Source: Jiangella asiatica
Lineage (GTDB): Bacteria; Actinomycetota; Actinomycetes; Jiangellales; Jiangellaceae
Direction of reading: 5' to 3'
DNA length: 46,565 nt
Assembly: GCF_004349065.1 (NCBI RefSeq)
Contig: NZ_SMKZ01000053.1
Coordinates: 1 to 46,565, forward strand
Part shown: piece by piece, positions 33,445 to 42,049 of the stretch
How the letters are laid out: every line of letters begins with the position of its first letter
Position numbering within the stretch: the stretch's first letter is position 1
Translations under genes and position numbers: made by a program
Notes under the pieces: model-generated
The model's database searches: none
What the model saw: the letters and a program-made list of their open reading frames with translations, nothing else
Told to the model about the DNA's origin: nothing

Positions 33445-34756
33445 CGATGCTCCTCGACATGGTTGGTGTACGTAGCGCCGTTTGCCACGACGCGCCGGCC
33501 AGACGGTGTGGCGCCGGCACCTGACCACCGGCGTCGACCGGCGGGCGGTAGAAGACCCGGTCCAGCGCGACGGCGGCGGCCCCGACGACGCCGACCTTCG
33601 GCCCGAACGTGGTCAGCTCGACCCGGATGGCGTCGCGGAGCACCGGGAACGCTTGACGGCGCAACGCCCGGCGCAGCGGCTCGAGCAGCAGGTCACCGGC
33701 GTCGCAGAAGAAGCCTCCGACGACGATCAGCTCGGGATTGAGCAGGTTGATCAGGTTCGCCAGGCCGGTGGCCAAGTGCCCGGCGGTGGATTCGATGATC
33801 TCGCCGGCCGCCGGGTCCCCGGCCTGGCCGGCCGCGACCAATGCCGCCAGTGGGCTGCGGCCGCCCGCCAATTCGCTCGCCAGCAGACCCGCCGGCTGGG
33901 CGTTCACGGTGGCCCGCACCCGCTCGACCAACGCCGGTTCGGACGCCACAGTCTCCAGGCACCCGGTGCTGCCGCACGAGCACGGGCGGTCGCCCGCCCC
34001 GATGCGCAGGTGACCGATCTCCGTCGCGCCGTGGGTGCCGCCCCGGTACGGCTGGCGGCCGAGGACGAGCCCGGCGCCGACACCGGTGCGCAGGTACACG
34101 AACGCCAGGCTGTCCGCCTCGCGGCCCAGGCCGTACCGCGCCTCGGCCAGCGCCATCGCCCGAACGTTGTGGTCGACGACCGTCGGGATGCCGAGTGCCC
34201 GCTCGATGTGGTCGCTGAACGGGACGTCACGCCAGCCCAGGTTGATCGACAGCAGGTTTCGCCGCTGTGCGGCGTCGACGGGACCCGGCGCACCGATGCC
34301 GATGCCGATGATGGACTCGCGCGGCACACCGCTGCCGGTGAGGAGGTCGCCGAGCGCCGTCTCGATGACACCGAGGACCGTATGTACGTCCGCCGCGGGA
34401 TCGAAGGTGACGGTGGCGTCCTCGACGACGTTGGCGAGCAGGTCGCAGATGGCCAGCTGGACCGTTCCCACGCCGACCTGGACGCCGCAGACGTGACGTG
34501 CGCCGGCGACCAGCGCGACGTCGATGGATGGCCGGCCAACACGGCTCAACGCCGGCCGGACCCGCGGGATCTCGGCCACCACGCCTTCGCTGATCAGTTC
34601 GGCGATCGCCTTGGTGACGGTGGTCGCGCTCAATCCGGAACGATCGGCGAGCTCGATCCTGGGCAGCGGCCCGACCTCACGCAGCAGCCTGAGCAGGGCT
34701 GCCCGGTTGTGCACCCGGACGTGCCGGGCGCTCATTCCCCCTAATTCATTGCTCAC
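33437..34756 (-). CDS. ROK-family transcriptional regulator
   Basis: A 439-aa regulator heading block II. The winged helix (about 20-75) has LLREVGPLPRIELADRSGLS then TTVTKAIAELISEGVV. The ROK sugar-binding domain follows with IGIGIGAPGPVD, the GAGLVLGRQPYRGGTHGATEIGH stretch split around the ATP/sugar site, and the zinc motif CSCGSTGCLETVAS. It probably senses the sugar handled by block II. The start is inferred: a promoter at 34764-34792 would start transcription at GTG 34756 itself, so leaderless translation is likely. ATG 34735 with an adjoining AGGGGGA is the alternative. Confidence 0.9.
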   Translation of the reverse strand: MSNELGGMSARHVRVHNRAALLRLLREVGPLPRIELADRSGLSATTVTKAIAELISEGVVAEIPRVRPALSRVGRPSIDVALVAGARHVCGVQVGVGTVQLAICDLLANVVEDATVTFDPAADVHTVLGVIETALGDLLTGSGVPRESIIGIGIGAPGPVDAAQRRNLLSINLGWRDVPFSDHIERALGIPTVVDHNVRAMALAEARYGLGREADSLAFVYLRTGVGAGLVLGRQPYRGGTHGATEIGHLRIGAGDRPCSCGSTGCLETVASEPALVERVRATVNAQPAGLLASELAGGRSPLAALVAAGQAGDPAAGEIIESTAGHLATGLANLINLLNPELIVVGGFFCDAGDLLLEPLRRALRRQAFPVLRDAIRVELTTFGPKVGVVGAAAVALDRVFYRPPVDAGGQVPAPHRLAGASWQTALRTPTMSRSIDE

Positions 34757-34763
34757 GGTGAAA

Positions 34764-34792
34764 AACCTAACCGCCTCGTTCAGAGCCGTCAA
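34764..34792 (-). promoter_or_regulatory. Promoter of the block II operon
   Basis: On the minus strand: TTGACG, 17 bases, TAGGTT. The predicted start point is at about 34757-34756, which is the GTG of the ROK gene. The TTG within the -35 could be misread as a start codon. Confidence 0.65.
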
Positions 34793-34821
34793 CTTGCCCG
34801 CACTCGCGCCTTTTGGTCCAT

Positions 34822-34856
34822 CTTACCTGCACTGATAGGTGCTACCGGCGGGTAAG
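34822..34856. promoter_or_regulatory. Inverted repeat between the divergent promoters
   Basis: CTTACC and GGTAAG flank 23 bases that include a smaller GCAC/GTGC repeat. The element lies between the ROK promoter and the block III promoter and is a candidate ROK operator. The pairing is short, so this is tentative. Confidence 0.35.
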
Positions 34857-34869
34857 TCCCGGTTCGCCC

Positions 34870-34898
34870 TTGACGACCACTATGTACCCAGATAATTT
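34870..34898 (+). promoter_or_regulatory. Promoter of block III
   Basis: TTGACG, 17 bases, TAATTT, a good vegetative-type promoter facing the ThuA/PQQ gene. It is divergent from the block II promoter, which also has TTGACG and a 17-base spacer. Confidence 0.65.
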
Positions 34899-35173
34899 GC
34901 GAACCTGAATAATGAACGGATCGTCACTCGCCGGCCCAGCTGAGCCCGAGAGAGATCGGCCGGCGTCATGCGGTCCCGTCGTGGAAGGGCCAGGCGATGG
35001 CGAGGACTCCGCGAGCACGATCGAGGCGGCGTGCCTTCCCGTACGGCATGGCTCACTCCGCGCAGCGCGGGCCGTACCAGCACCCCAGCTCCAGCGACCC
35101 GATGGCCTCCGCAGCGGCCAGCGTCGACCACCTCTAGGAGCACCATCGACCTCGCACGGCCGAAGGAGCCCGT
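34899..35173 (+). other. Long leader of block III
   Basis: About 265 bases lie between the predicted start point near 34905 and the ATG at 35174. Short open frames in it (for example 34968-35192) have no recognisable content. No riboswitch was recognised. The ribosome site AAGGAG lies before the ATG. Confidence 0.4.
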
Positions 35174-38100
35174 ATGCAACGCCGCATCGTGACCCTCGCC
35201 CTCGCCGTCCTGCTGGCCGCCATCAGCCTGGTACCGCAGTCCAACGATTCCACGGCCACCTCTCGAGAAAACCTCCAGCCGGAGTTCAGCGCGCTGCTGT
35301 TCACCAAGACTGCCGGTTTCCGGCATGCGTCCATCCCGGCCGGGGTGGCGATGTTCGAGCAACTGGCCGCCGACCACGGCTTCGAGCTGGTGCACTCGGA
35401 GGACGCCGCGCTGTTCAACGACGCCGACCTGGCCCGGTTCGACGTGCTGATCATGCTGCAGACGTCGGGCAACGACCTGTGGAACGCCGAGCAGCAGGCC
35501 GCCCTGCAACGGTACGTGCGCGGCGGCGGCGGCATCGTCGCCATCCACAACGCGCTGGACATGGGCGCGCCCGACGTGTGGTTCCCGTGGTGGGACGACC
35601 TGATCGGCACCACCATGACCCGGCACTCGGCGCAGAACCTCCAGGCCACGATGAAGGTGGCCGACCGCGTACACCCGTCCACCGCCGGGCTGCCCGAGCG
35701 CTGGCAGTTCCGCGAGGAGTGGTACAACTTCGACGCCAACCCGCGCGGCGACGTACACGTGCTGGCTACGGTCGACGAGACCACCTACGACCCGGGTCCG
35801 GACGCGATGGGTGCGGACCATCCGATCTCGTGGTGCCGCGACTTCGAGGGCGGCCGGGTCTGGGCCACCGCGTTGGGCCATCACGCCGCCGCCTACACCG
35901 AGCCGTTCTTCGTCGAGCACGTCCTGGGCGGGGTGCGCACCGCGGCGGGAGTCGAGGAGGCCGACTGCGGCGGAACGGTGTGGGAGAACTTCCAGAAGGT
36001 CCCGCTGTCCACCGAGGTGACCCAGCCGATGGAGCTGGACGTGGCCGACGACGGCCGGGTCTTCTTCGTCGAGCGCACCGGCGGCGTGCGGATCTACCAG
36101 CCGGACACCGGTGCCACGGTGGACGCCGGGGCGCTCAACACCGACACGCGCGGCGAGAACGGCCTGCAAGGCATCGCACTGGACCCGGACTTCGCCACCA
36201 ACGGCTGGGTGTACCTGTACTACTCGACGCTGCCCGACGGTGAGCGGCGGCTCTCGCGCTTCCACGTCGACGGCAACACGCTGGACCTGAGCTCAGAAGT
36301 CGTGCTCCTCGGCATCCCCACCGACAACCCCGAACGTCCCGCGCACGTCGGCGGCTCCGTCGAGTTCGGCCCGGACGGCAGCCTGTACCTGTCCACCGGC
36401 GACGACACCGTGCCGTTCGAGTCCAACGGCTACAGCCCCATCGACGAGCGGCCGGGGCGGATCGCCTTCGACGCGCAGCGGACCTCGGCGAACACGAACG
36501 ACCTACGCGGCAAGGTCCTGCGCATCCACCCCGAGGAAGACGGCACGTACGCCATCCCCGACGGCAACATGTTCGCGCCGGGGACCCCGGGCACCCGGCC
36601 TGAGATCTTCGCGATGGGGTTCCGCAACCCGTTCCGCATCACCGTGCACCCGGACACCGGCGACGTGCTCGTCGCCGACTATGGGCCGGACGCCCGCGAG
36701 CCGAACCCCGAACGCGGGCCGGAGGGGTACGTCGAGTGGCAGGTGGTCGGCGAGCCCGGCTACTACGGCTGGCCCTACTGCCACGGCGACAACTTCGCGT
36801 ACCGCGACTACGACTTCGCCACTGGCGCGTCCGGCCCGGCGTTCGACTGTGCCGCCCCGGTCAACGATTCGCCGAACAACACCGGCCTCGCCGAGCTGCC
36901 GCCCACCATTGCGCCGGCCGTGTGGTACACGTACACCGACTCGGCCGAGTTCCCCGAGCTGGGCAGAGGCGGCGGCGGGCCGATGGCCGGCCCGGTCTAC
37001 AGCTACGATCCCGGCCTGGAGTCGGGCCGGAAGTTCCCCGCCTACTACGACGGCAAGGCTTTCTTCTACGAGTGGAGCCGGCACTTCCTGCGCGAGTTCG
37101 TGCCCGACGGTCGCGACACCCCAACCAAAATCAACCCGTTCCTGCCGGACGTGCGGTTCAACGCGCCGATGGACATGGTCTTCGGCCCGGACGGGGCGAT
37201 GTACGTGGCCGAGTGGGGGCGCGGGTTCGGCCGTAACAACCCCGACGACGGCATCTACCGCATCGACTACGCCAAGCCCGGGTTCCGGTCCCCGGTCGCG
37301 GTCGCCGGGGCGACTCCGACCAGCGGGTGGGCGCCGCTGGAGGTGCGGTTCGACGCCACCGGCTCGACCGACCCGGACGAAGGCCAAGCCCTCACCTACG
37401 CCTGGGACTTCGGCGACGGCGGCACGTCCACGGAGCCGAACCCCACACACACCTACACCGCCAACGGCACCTACGCCGCCCGGCTGACCGTCACCGACGA
37501 CACCGGCCGCTCGGTCAGTACCAGCGTCACCATCAGCGTGGGCAACACCCCGCCGACCGTGCGCCTGGCGATCCCACAGGACGGCGGGTTCATCGACTTC
37601 GGCGACGACGTGACGTTCCGGGCGGTGGTCACCGACCGCGAGGACGGCGCCGTCGACTGTGCCGAGGTGACCGTGCAGCCAGCACTGGGGCACGACGCGC
37701 ACTCCCACCCGCTGGAGGAGGTCGAAGGCTGCCGAGGCACCATCACGACCGTCGCGGGAGGGCACGGAGACGACGCCAACCTCTTCTACGTCATCACCGC
37801 GTCCTACACCGACCACGGCGAAGCCGGTGTCGACCCGCTGACGTCGACCACCGAGGTGGTTCTGCAGCCCAAGCACCGGCAAGCCGAGCACTACGACACG
37901 CAGTCCGGCGTCGCCGAGCAGCGCCAGGAGGCCGCCGAGGGCGCGTACCGGGTCGGCAACCTCGCCACCGGCGACTGGATCGCCTTCGACCGGATGAACC
38001 TGCGCGGCATCGACGCGATCGGCTACCGGGTGGGATCCACCGCCGCCGGCGGCACCATCCAGCTGCGCGCCGATTCGCCCGACGGACCGCTGCTGGCCAC

Positions 38101-38281
38101 CACCGTGGTGACGGGCACCGGCGGACAGAACTCGTACGCCAGCACCGCGCCGGTCCCGGTTACCGCGCTGTCCGGCACGCACACTCTGTACTTCGTGTTC
38201 ACCGCGAACCAGGCCAACACGTTCAACGTCGACGCCATCGACTTCATCGGCCCCGGCGTGTCGACCAACCGATCAAGCTGA
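35174..38281 (+). CDS. Secreted ThuA-like / PQQ-dependent sugar dehydrogenase / PKD / CBM6-like protein
   Basis: A 1035-aa exported multidomain protein. Signal peptide about 1-25. ThuA-like domain about 38-258 (LLFTKTAGFRHASIPAGV, GGGIVAIHNALD). Soluble PQQ sugar dehydrogenase propeller about 268-700, with the segment HVGGSVEFGPDG that carries the catalytic His (about 391), MGFRNPFRITVHP, and DMVFGPDGAMYVAEWG. PKD domain about 704-790 (YAWDFGDGGTSTEPNPTHTY). An Ig-like stretch follows, then a CBM6-like beta-sandwich about 902-1030 beginning QAEHYDTQSGV. It probably binds polysaccharide and oxidises a sugar outside the cell. A second, broken PQQ gene lies at 42954. Confidence 0.9.
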   Translation: MQRRIVTLALAVLLAAISLVPQSNDSTATSRENLQPEFSALLFTKTAGFRHASIPAGVAMFEQLAADHGFELVHSEDAALFNDADLARFDVLIMLQTSGNDLWNAEQQAALQRYVRGGGGIVAIHNALDMGAPDVWFPWWDDLIGTTMTRHSAQNLQATMKVADRVHPSTAGLPERWQFREEWYNFDANPRGDVHVLATVDETTYDPGPDAMGADHPISWCRDFEGGRVWATALGHHAAAYTEPFFVEHVLGGVRTAAGVEEADCGGTVWENFQKVPLSTEVTQPMELDVADDGRVFFVERTGGVRIYQPDTGATVDAGALNTDTRGENGLQGIALDPDFATNGWVYLYYSTLPDGERRLSRFHVDGNTLDLSSEVVLLGIPTDNPERPAHVGGSVEFGPDGSLYLSTGDDTVPFESNGYSPIDERPGRIAFDAQRTSANTNDLRGKVLRIHPEEDGTYAIPDGNMFAPGTPGTRPEIFAMGFRNPFRITVHPDTGDVLVADYGPDAREPNPERGPEGYVEWQVVGEPGYYGWPYCHGDNFAYRDYDFATGASGPAFDCAAPVNDSPNNTGLAELPPTIAPAVWYTYTDSAEFPELGRGGGGPMAGPVYSYDPGLESGRKFPAYYDGKAFFYEWSRHFLREFVPDGRDTPTKINPFLPDVRFNAPMDMVFGPDGAMYVAEWGRGFGRNNPDDGIYRIDYAKPGFRSPVAVAGATPTSGWAPLEVRFDATGSTDPDEGQALTYAWDFGDGGTSTEPNPTHTYTANGTYAARLTVTDDTGRSVSTSVTISVGNTPPTVRLAIPQDGGFIDFGDDVTFRAVVTDREDGAVDCAEVTVQPALGHDAHSHPLEEVEGCRGTITTVAGGHGDDANLFYVITASYTDHGEAGVDPLTSTTEVVLQPKHRQAEHYDTQSGVAEQRQEAAEGAYRVGNLATGDWIAFDRMNLRGIDAIGYRVGSTAAGGTIQLRADSPDGPLLATTVVTGTGGQNSYASTAPVPVTALSGTHTLYFVFTANQANTFNVDAIDFIGPGVSTNRSS

Positions 38282-38286
38282 CGCCC

Positions 38287-38322
38287 GCCGGGTGGGCTGC
38301 TGCCGGGGTCGGCCCACCCGGC
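38287..38322 (+). terminator. 11-bp hairpin after the ThuA/PQQ gene
   Basis: GCCGGGTGGGC pairs perfectly with GCCCACCCGGC across a 14-base loop, six bases past the stop. Without a T tract it may be a partial terminator or an mRNA-processing or stability element between this gene and the downstream sulfatases. Confidence 0.6.
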
Positions 38323-38387
38323 CTCGGCCGCGGCGCGGCAGTGCCGGGGCCTGACCTGCTGGATGCTCATGAGAGCCGGTGACACCG

Positions 38388-39836
38388 ATGCCTGATCCGA
38401 CCACCATGAACCGGCGCCGCTTCCTGGCCTCCTCCGCCGCTGTGGCGGCCACCGCGACGGCCGGATCGATCACGCCCGCCGCGGCGCAGGCACACGGGCG
38501 GCCGCCGAACATCGTGTTCGTCCTCGCCGACGACCTCGGCTACGGCGAGCTGGGCTCGTACGGCCAGGAGCTCATCCGGACGCCGAACCTGGACCGGCTG
38601 GCCACCGAGGGAATGCTGTTCAGCCAGTTCTACGCGGGGGCGGCGGTGTGCGCCCCGTCGCGGTGCACGCTGCTCACCGGCCGGCACACCGGGCGGTGCA
38701 GCGTCCGGACCAACCCGCTGGAGGGGCCGGCCAGCGCCGGGATGCTGACACCGGACGAGCCCACGTTCGGCAACGTCGTGCGGGCGGCCGGCTACCGCAC
38801 CGGGCTGTTCGGCAAGTGGGGCTTCGGCCCGGAGGAGGCGGGGCATCACAGCCACCCGGGGCCGAAGGGCTTCGAGGAGTTCTTCGGCTACATCACCCAC
38901 AACCACGCCCACACCTACTACCCCGACTACCTGTGGGAGAACGACCGCACGGTGAGCGTTCCGGAGAACGCGGACGGGGCGCGTGGCGCGTTCGCGCCGG
39001 ACCTGTTCGCCGCGCGGGCGCTGGACTTCGTCGAGCGGCACCGCGACGAGCCGTTCCTGCTCGTTTTGTCGACCAACGTGCCGCACTTCCCGCAGGACGT
39101 GCCGGACCTGGGCGAGTACGCGGACCTGCCGTGGCGTGACGCGGAGAAGGCCCACGCCGCGCAGATCACCAGGATGGACGCCGACGTGGGCCGCATCGTC
39201 GACCTGCTGGAGCGGCTGAGCCTGGCCCAGGACACGCTGGTGTTCGTCACCAGCGACAACGGTCCCCATCAGGAGGGGAACCCACGGCTGGACCCGCTGT
39301 TCTTCGACGCCACCGGCCCGCTGCGGGGCATCAAGCGCAACCTGTACGAGGGCGGCATCCGGGTGCCCATGCTCGTGTGGGGCCCCGGCCTGCTGAAGGG
39401 CCGGCCCGGCACCGTAATCCACGACGCCTGGACCACCTGGGACGTCCTGCCGACGCTCGCCGAGATCGCCGGCGCACCTGTGCCGTCGGACCTGGACGGC
39501 GACTCGATGGGGCCGGTGCTCCTGCCCGGCACCGACCCCGCGCCGGGGCAGCGCGCATACCTGTATTGGTACCGGCTCGAGCGGTTCCAGTCGCCGCTGT
39601 CCAACGCGACCGACCAGGGCCGGGGCCGACAGGTATGCGAGGCCCTGCGCCGCGGGCAGTGGAAGGCCGTCCGGTTCGCTCCCGGCACCGATCGGTCGGT
39701 GCCGGACGAGGAGTGGGAGGTCGAGCTGTACAACCTGGGCCGAGACCCCGGCGAGCAGGACGACGTCGCCGTCGAGCATCCGCAGGTCGTGGTCTCGCTG
39801 GTGTCGCTCATGCACCACGCTTGGGTGGAGCCGTGA
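38388..39836 (+). CDS. Tat-exported type I sulfatase (arylsulfatase A-like)
   Basis: A 482-aa sulfatase with a Tat signal (NRRRFLASSAAVAA, cleavage near AAAQA). Metal site VFVLADDLGYGELGSYG; maturation motif CAPSR with Cys 88, followed by TLLTGRHTG; distal site VFVTSDNGPHQEG with KRNLYEGGIRVPML typical of arylsulfatase A/GALNS-like enzymes. Tat export fits formylglycine formation in the cytoplasm before transport. Start uncertain between GTG 38379, ATG 38388 and ATG 38406; 38388 is chosen. It overlaps the next sulfatase by GTGA. Confidence 0.92.
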   Translation: MPDPTTMNRRRFLASSAAVAATATAGSITPAAAQAHGRPPNIVFVLADDLGYGELGSYGQELIRTPNLDRLATEGMLFSQFYAGAAVCAPSRCTLLTGRHTGRCSVRTNPLEGPASAGMLTPDEPTFGNVVRAAGYRTGLFGKWGFGPEEAGHHSHPGPKGFEEFFGYITHNHAHTYYPDYLWENDRTVSVPENADGARGAFAPDLFAARALDFVERHRDEPFLLVLSTNVPHFPQDVPDLGEYADLPWRDAEKAHAAQITRMDADVGRIVDLLERLSLAQDTLVFVTSDNGPHQEGNPRLDPLFFDATGPLRGIKRNLYEGGIRVPMLVWGPGLLKGRPGTVIHDAWTTWDVLPTLAEIAGAPVPSDLDGDSMGPVLLPGTDPAPGQRAYLYWYRLERFQSPLSNATDQGRGRQVCEALRRGQWKAVRFAPGTDRSVPDEEWEVELYNLGRDPGEQDDVAVEHPQVVVSLVSLMHHAWVEP

Positions 39837-42049
39837 GCGCACGGCGCCGGGCGCGCGCGATGAACCGGCGCCAGTTCCTGTCCCGGAGTGCGGCCGGCAC
39901 GGGGGCGCTGGCGCTGGGGTTGCACGACCCGTCGTCGGCCGGCGCCGCGCAGGTCGACCGTCCGAACTTCCTCTGGCTGGTCAGCGAGGACAACTCACCG
40001 TACCTGGGCGCGTACGGTGACCCGCAGTCCGCCACGCCCACGCTGGACCGGCTGGCCGCCGAGGGCATCCGCTACGAGAACGCCTTCGCGACCGCCCCGG
40101 TCTGTGCACCCACCAGGTTCGGCATCGTCACCGGCCTGGAGGCCACCACCTGCGGACCGGCGCATCAGATGCGCGCGTCGGGGCACATCCCAAACTGGCT
40201 GCGCGGCTTCCCCGCCTACCTGCGGGAGGCCGGCTACCACTGCACGAACAACGCCAAGACCGACTACAACGCGCCGATCAGCATCGCCGACGCCTGGGAC
40301 GCCTCCAGCGGGCAGGCACATTGGCGCAACCGGCCCGCCGCGGCGCCGTTCTTCGCTGTCTTCAACTACAACGTCACGCACGAGAGCCAGCTGTTCCCCG
40401 GCGCCCGGGAGCCGCTGCCCACGGGCCCAGGGCCAGACGAGGTCCGCCTTCCCCCGTACCACCCGGACGCGTCCCAGCTGCGTGCCGACCGGTCGCTGCA
40501 CTACGACCTGATGACGAGCCTGGACCAGCAGGTCGCCCAGCGGCTGGCGGAGCTGGAGGCCGACGGCCTGGCCGGCGACACGATCGTCGTCTACTACGGC
40601 GACCACGGCGGGGTCCTGCCGCGCAGCAAGCGCTCCTGCCTAGACAGCGGGTTGCGGATCCCGCTCGTCGTCCGGTTTCCCGCCAGGTGGGCCCACCTAG
40701 CGCCGGCCGGGCCGGGCACCGTCACCGACGAGATCGTCGACCAGCTCGACCTCGCACCCACCATGCTCAGCCTCGCCGGCCTGCCGGTGCCCGACTACAT
40801 GTCCGGCCGCGTATTCGCCGGCGACGGACGCGAGCCACCCAAGCGCTACACGTTCGGCTTCCGCAATCGGATGGACGAGCGCTATGACATGAGCCGTACC
40901 GTCCGCGACGCGCGTTACCGCTACACCCGCAACTACCTGCCACACGTGCCCTACGGCCAGCACAACGAGTACGCCTGGCAGCAGCTCGGCATGGCGGAAT
41001 GGGAACGGCTGTTCCACGAGGGGCGGTGCGACGACGTCCAGTCCGCCTACTGGCGCGATAAGCCGGTCGAAGAGCTCTACGACCTGTGGGCGGACCCGCA
41101 CGAGGTGACCAACCTCGCCGCCGACCCCGCACGCCGCACCGTCCGGAACGACCTGCGTGCCGCGCTGGACGCGCATCTGGTGGCGGTCAACGACAACGGG
41201 TTCATCCCAGAGGGATCCCCGCTGGAGGGCTTCGACGCCAGCCGTTCACCGGGCGCCTACCCGCTGGCCGAGGTCATGCGCGTGGCCGCGGTGGCGGCCG
41301 AACGGCGGGTCGCCGGCACCGCGCAGCTGATCCGCTGGCTCCTCCACGACAACGAGTGCGTGCGCTATTGGGCCGCGCTGGGTTGCGTCATGCTGCGCGG
41401 GGGCGCAAAGGCGGCTACCGGCACGCTCCTGTCGCGGCTGAACGACCCGTCCTGGTCGGTGCGCATCGTCGCCGCGCAGGCGCTGTGCTGGCTGCGGGAA
41501 CGGGAGCGCGGGCTGGCCGTGCTCACCGAGGCACTGCTGCACCACGACCACGAGCGGATCCGCCTGCAGGCGGCGAACGCGCTGGACGAGATCGGCTCGC
41601 TAGCGCTGGCCACATTGCCTGCGCTACGGCAGGCCGGCGGCGACGCCAACCTCCAGGTCCGGCAGGCGGTCGGGTACACCGCCGCCGTGCTCGCCGGTGA
41701 GTGGCCCTACGCCGACGGGCTGTCGCTCCAGCTCCCCGCCACCTGGCTGGTCGCCGGTGAGCCAGGTCGAGTGACCGTGCGCCTGCACAACAGCGGCGAG
41801 CAAGCGCGGGTGAACATCCAGCTGTCCCTCGCGGCGCCGGACGGTTGGGTGGCGACGCCGGCTACGCCCGCCGGCTACGCCGCGCTGCCGGCCGGGCACA
41901 CCGTCGAGGCGGGCTTCGACCTCACCGCGCCGCCCGGCACCGAGCCCGGCGAACACTTCATCCACGGCGTTACCACCTACAGCACCGCCGGCCACGACAT
42001 GAGCACCAGAGTGCGCCGACCGATCTACGTCGAAGGAGAACCGGCATGA
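39833..42049 (+). CDS. Tat-exported sulfatase with CAPTR motif, HEAT repeats and C-terminal beta-domain
   Basis: A 738-aa exported protein. Tat signal NRRQFLSRSAAGTGALALG. Sulfatase domain about 42-480 with FLWLVSEDNSPYLGAYG, maturation motif CAPTR (Cys 91, Thr in place of the usual Ser), and distal site VVYYGDHGGVLPRSKRSCLDSG. About 497-622 are HEAT-like helical repeats (WLLHDNECVRYWAALGCVM and two or three more). About 636-738 is a beta domain like NEW3/alpha-galactosidase-associated modules. It resembles heparan N-sulfatase relatives by the distal segment, but the substrate is open. GTG 39833 overlaps the previous stop; the stop overlaps the next gene by ATGA. Confidence 0.88.
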   Translation: MSARRRARAMNRRQFLSRSAAGTGALALGLHDPSSAGAAQVDRPNFLWLVSEDNSPYLGAYGDPQSATPTLDRLAAEGIRYENAFATAPVCAPTRFGIVTGLEATTCGPAHQMRASGHIPNWLRGFPAYLREAGYHCTNNAKTDYNAPISIADAWDASSGQAHWRNRPAAAPFFAVFNYNVTHESQLFPGAREPLPTGPGPDEVRLPPYHPDASQLRADRSLHYDLMTSLDQQVAQRLAELEADGLAGDTIVVYYGDHGGVLPRSKRSCLDSGLRIPLVVRFPARWAHLAPAGPGTVTDEIVDQLDLAPTMLSLAGLPVPDYMSGRVFAGDGREPPKRYTFGFRNRMDERYDMSRTVRDARYRYTRNYLPHVPYGQHNEYAWQQLGMAEWERLFHEGRCDDVQSAYWRDKPVEELYDLWADPHEVTNLAADPARRTVRNDLRAALDAHLVAVNDNGFIPEGSPLEGFDASRSPGAYPLAEVMRVAAVAAERRVAGTAQLIRWLLHDNECVRYWAALGCVMLRGGAKAATGTLLSRLNDPSWSVRIVAAQALCWLRERERGLAVLTEALLHHDHERIRLQAANALDEIGSLALATLPALRQAGGDANLQVRQAVGYTAAVLAGEWPYADGLSLQLPATWLVAGEPGRVTVRLHNSGEQARVNIQLSLAAPDGWVATPATPAGYAALPAGHTVEAGFDLTAPPGTEPGEHFIHGVTTYSTAGHDMSTRVRRPIYVEGEPA

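Noticed and set aside
34787-34792. TTG as start codon of the ROK gene (34792)
   Set aside because: The TTG is part of a TTGACG -35 hexamer with a matching -10 seventeen bases on, so it would lie upstream of the transcript.
34880-36265. 461-codon minus-strand frame over the start of block III
   Set aside because: It is antisense to the ThuA/PQQ gene, has no recognisable motif, and covers the block III promoter.
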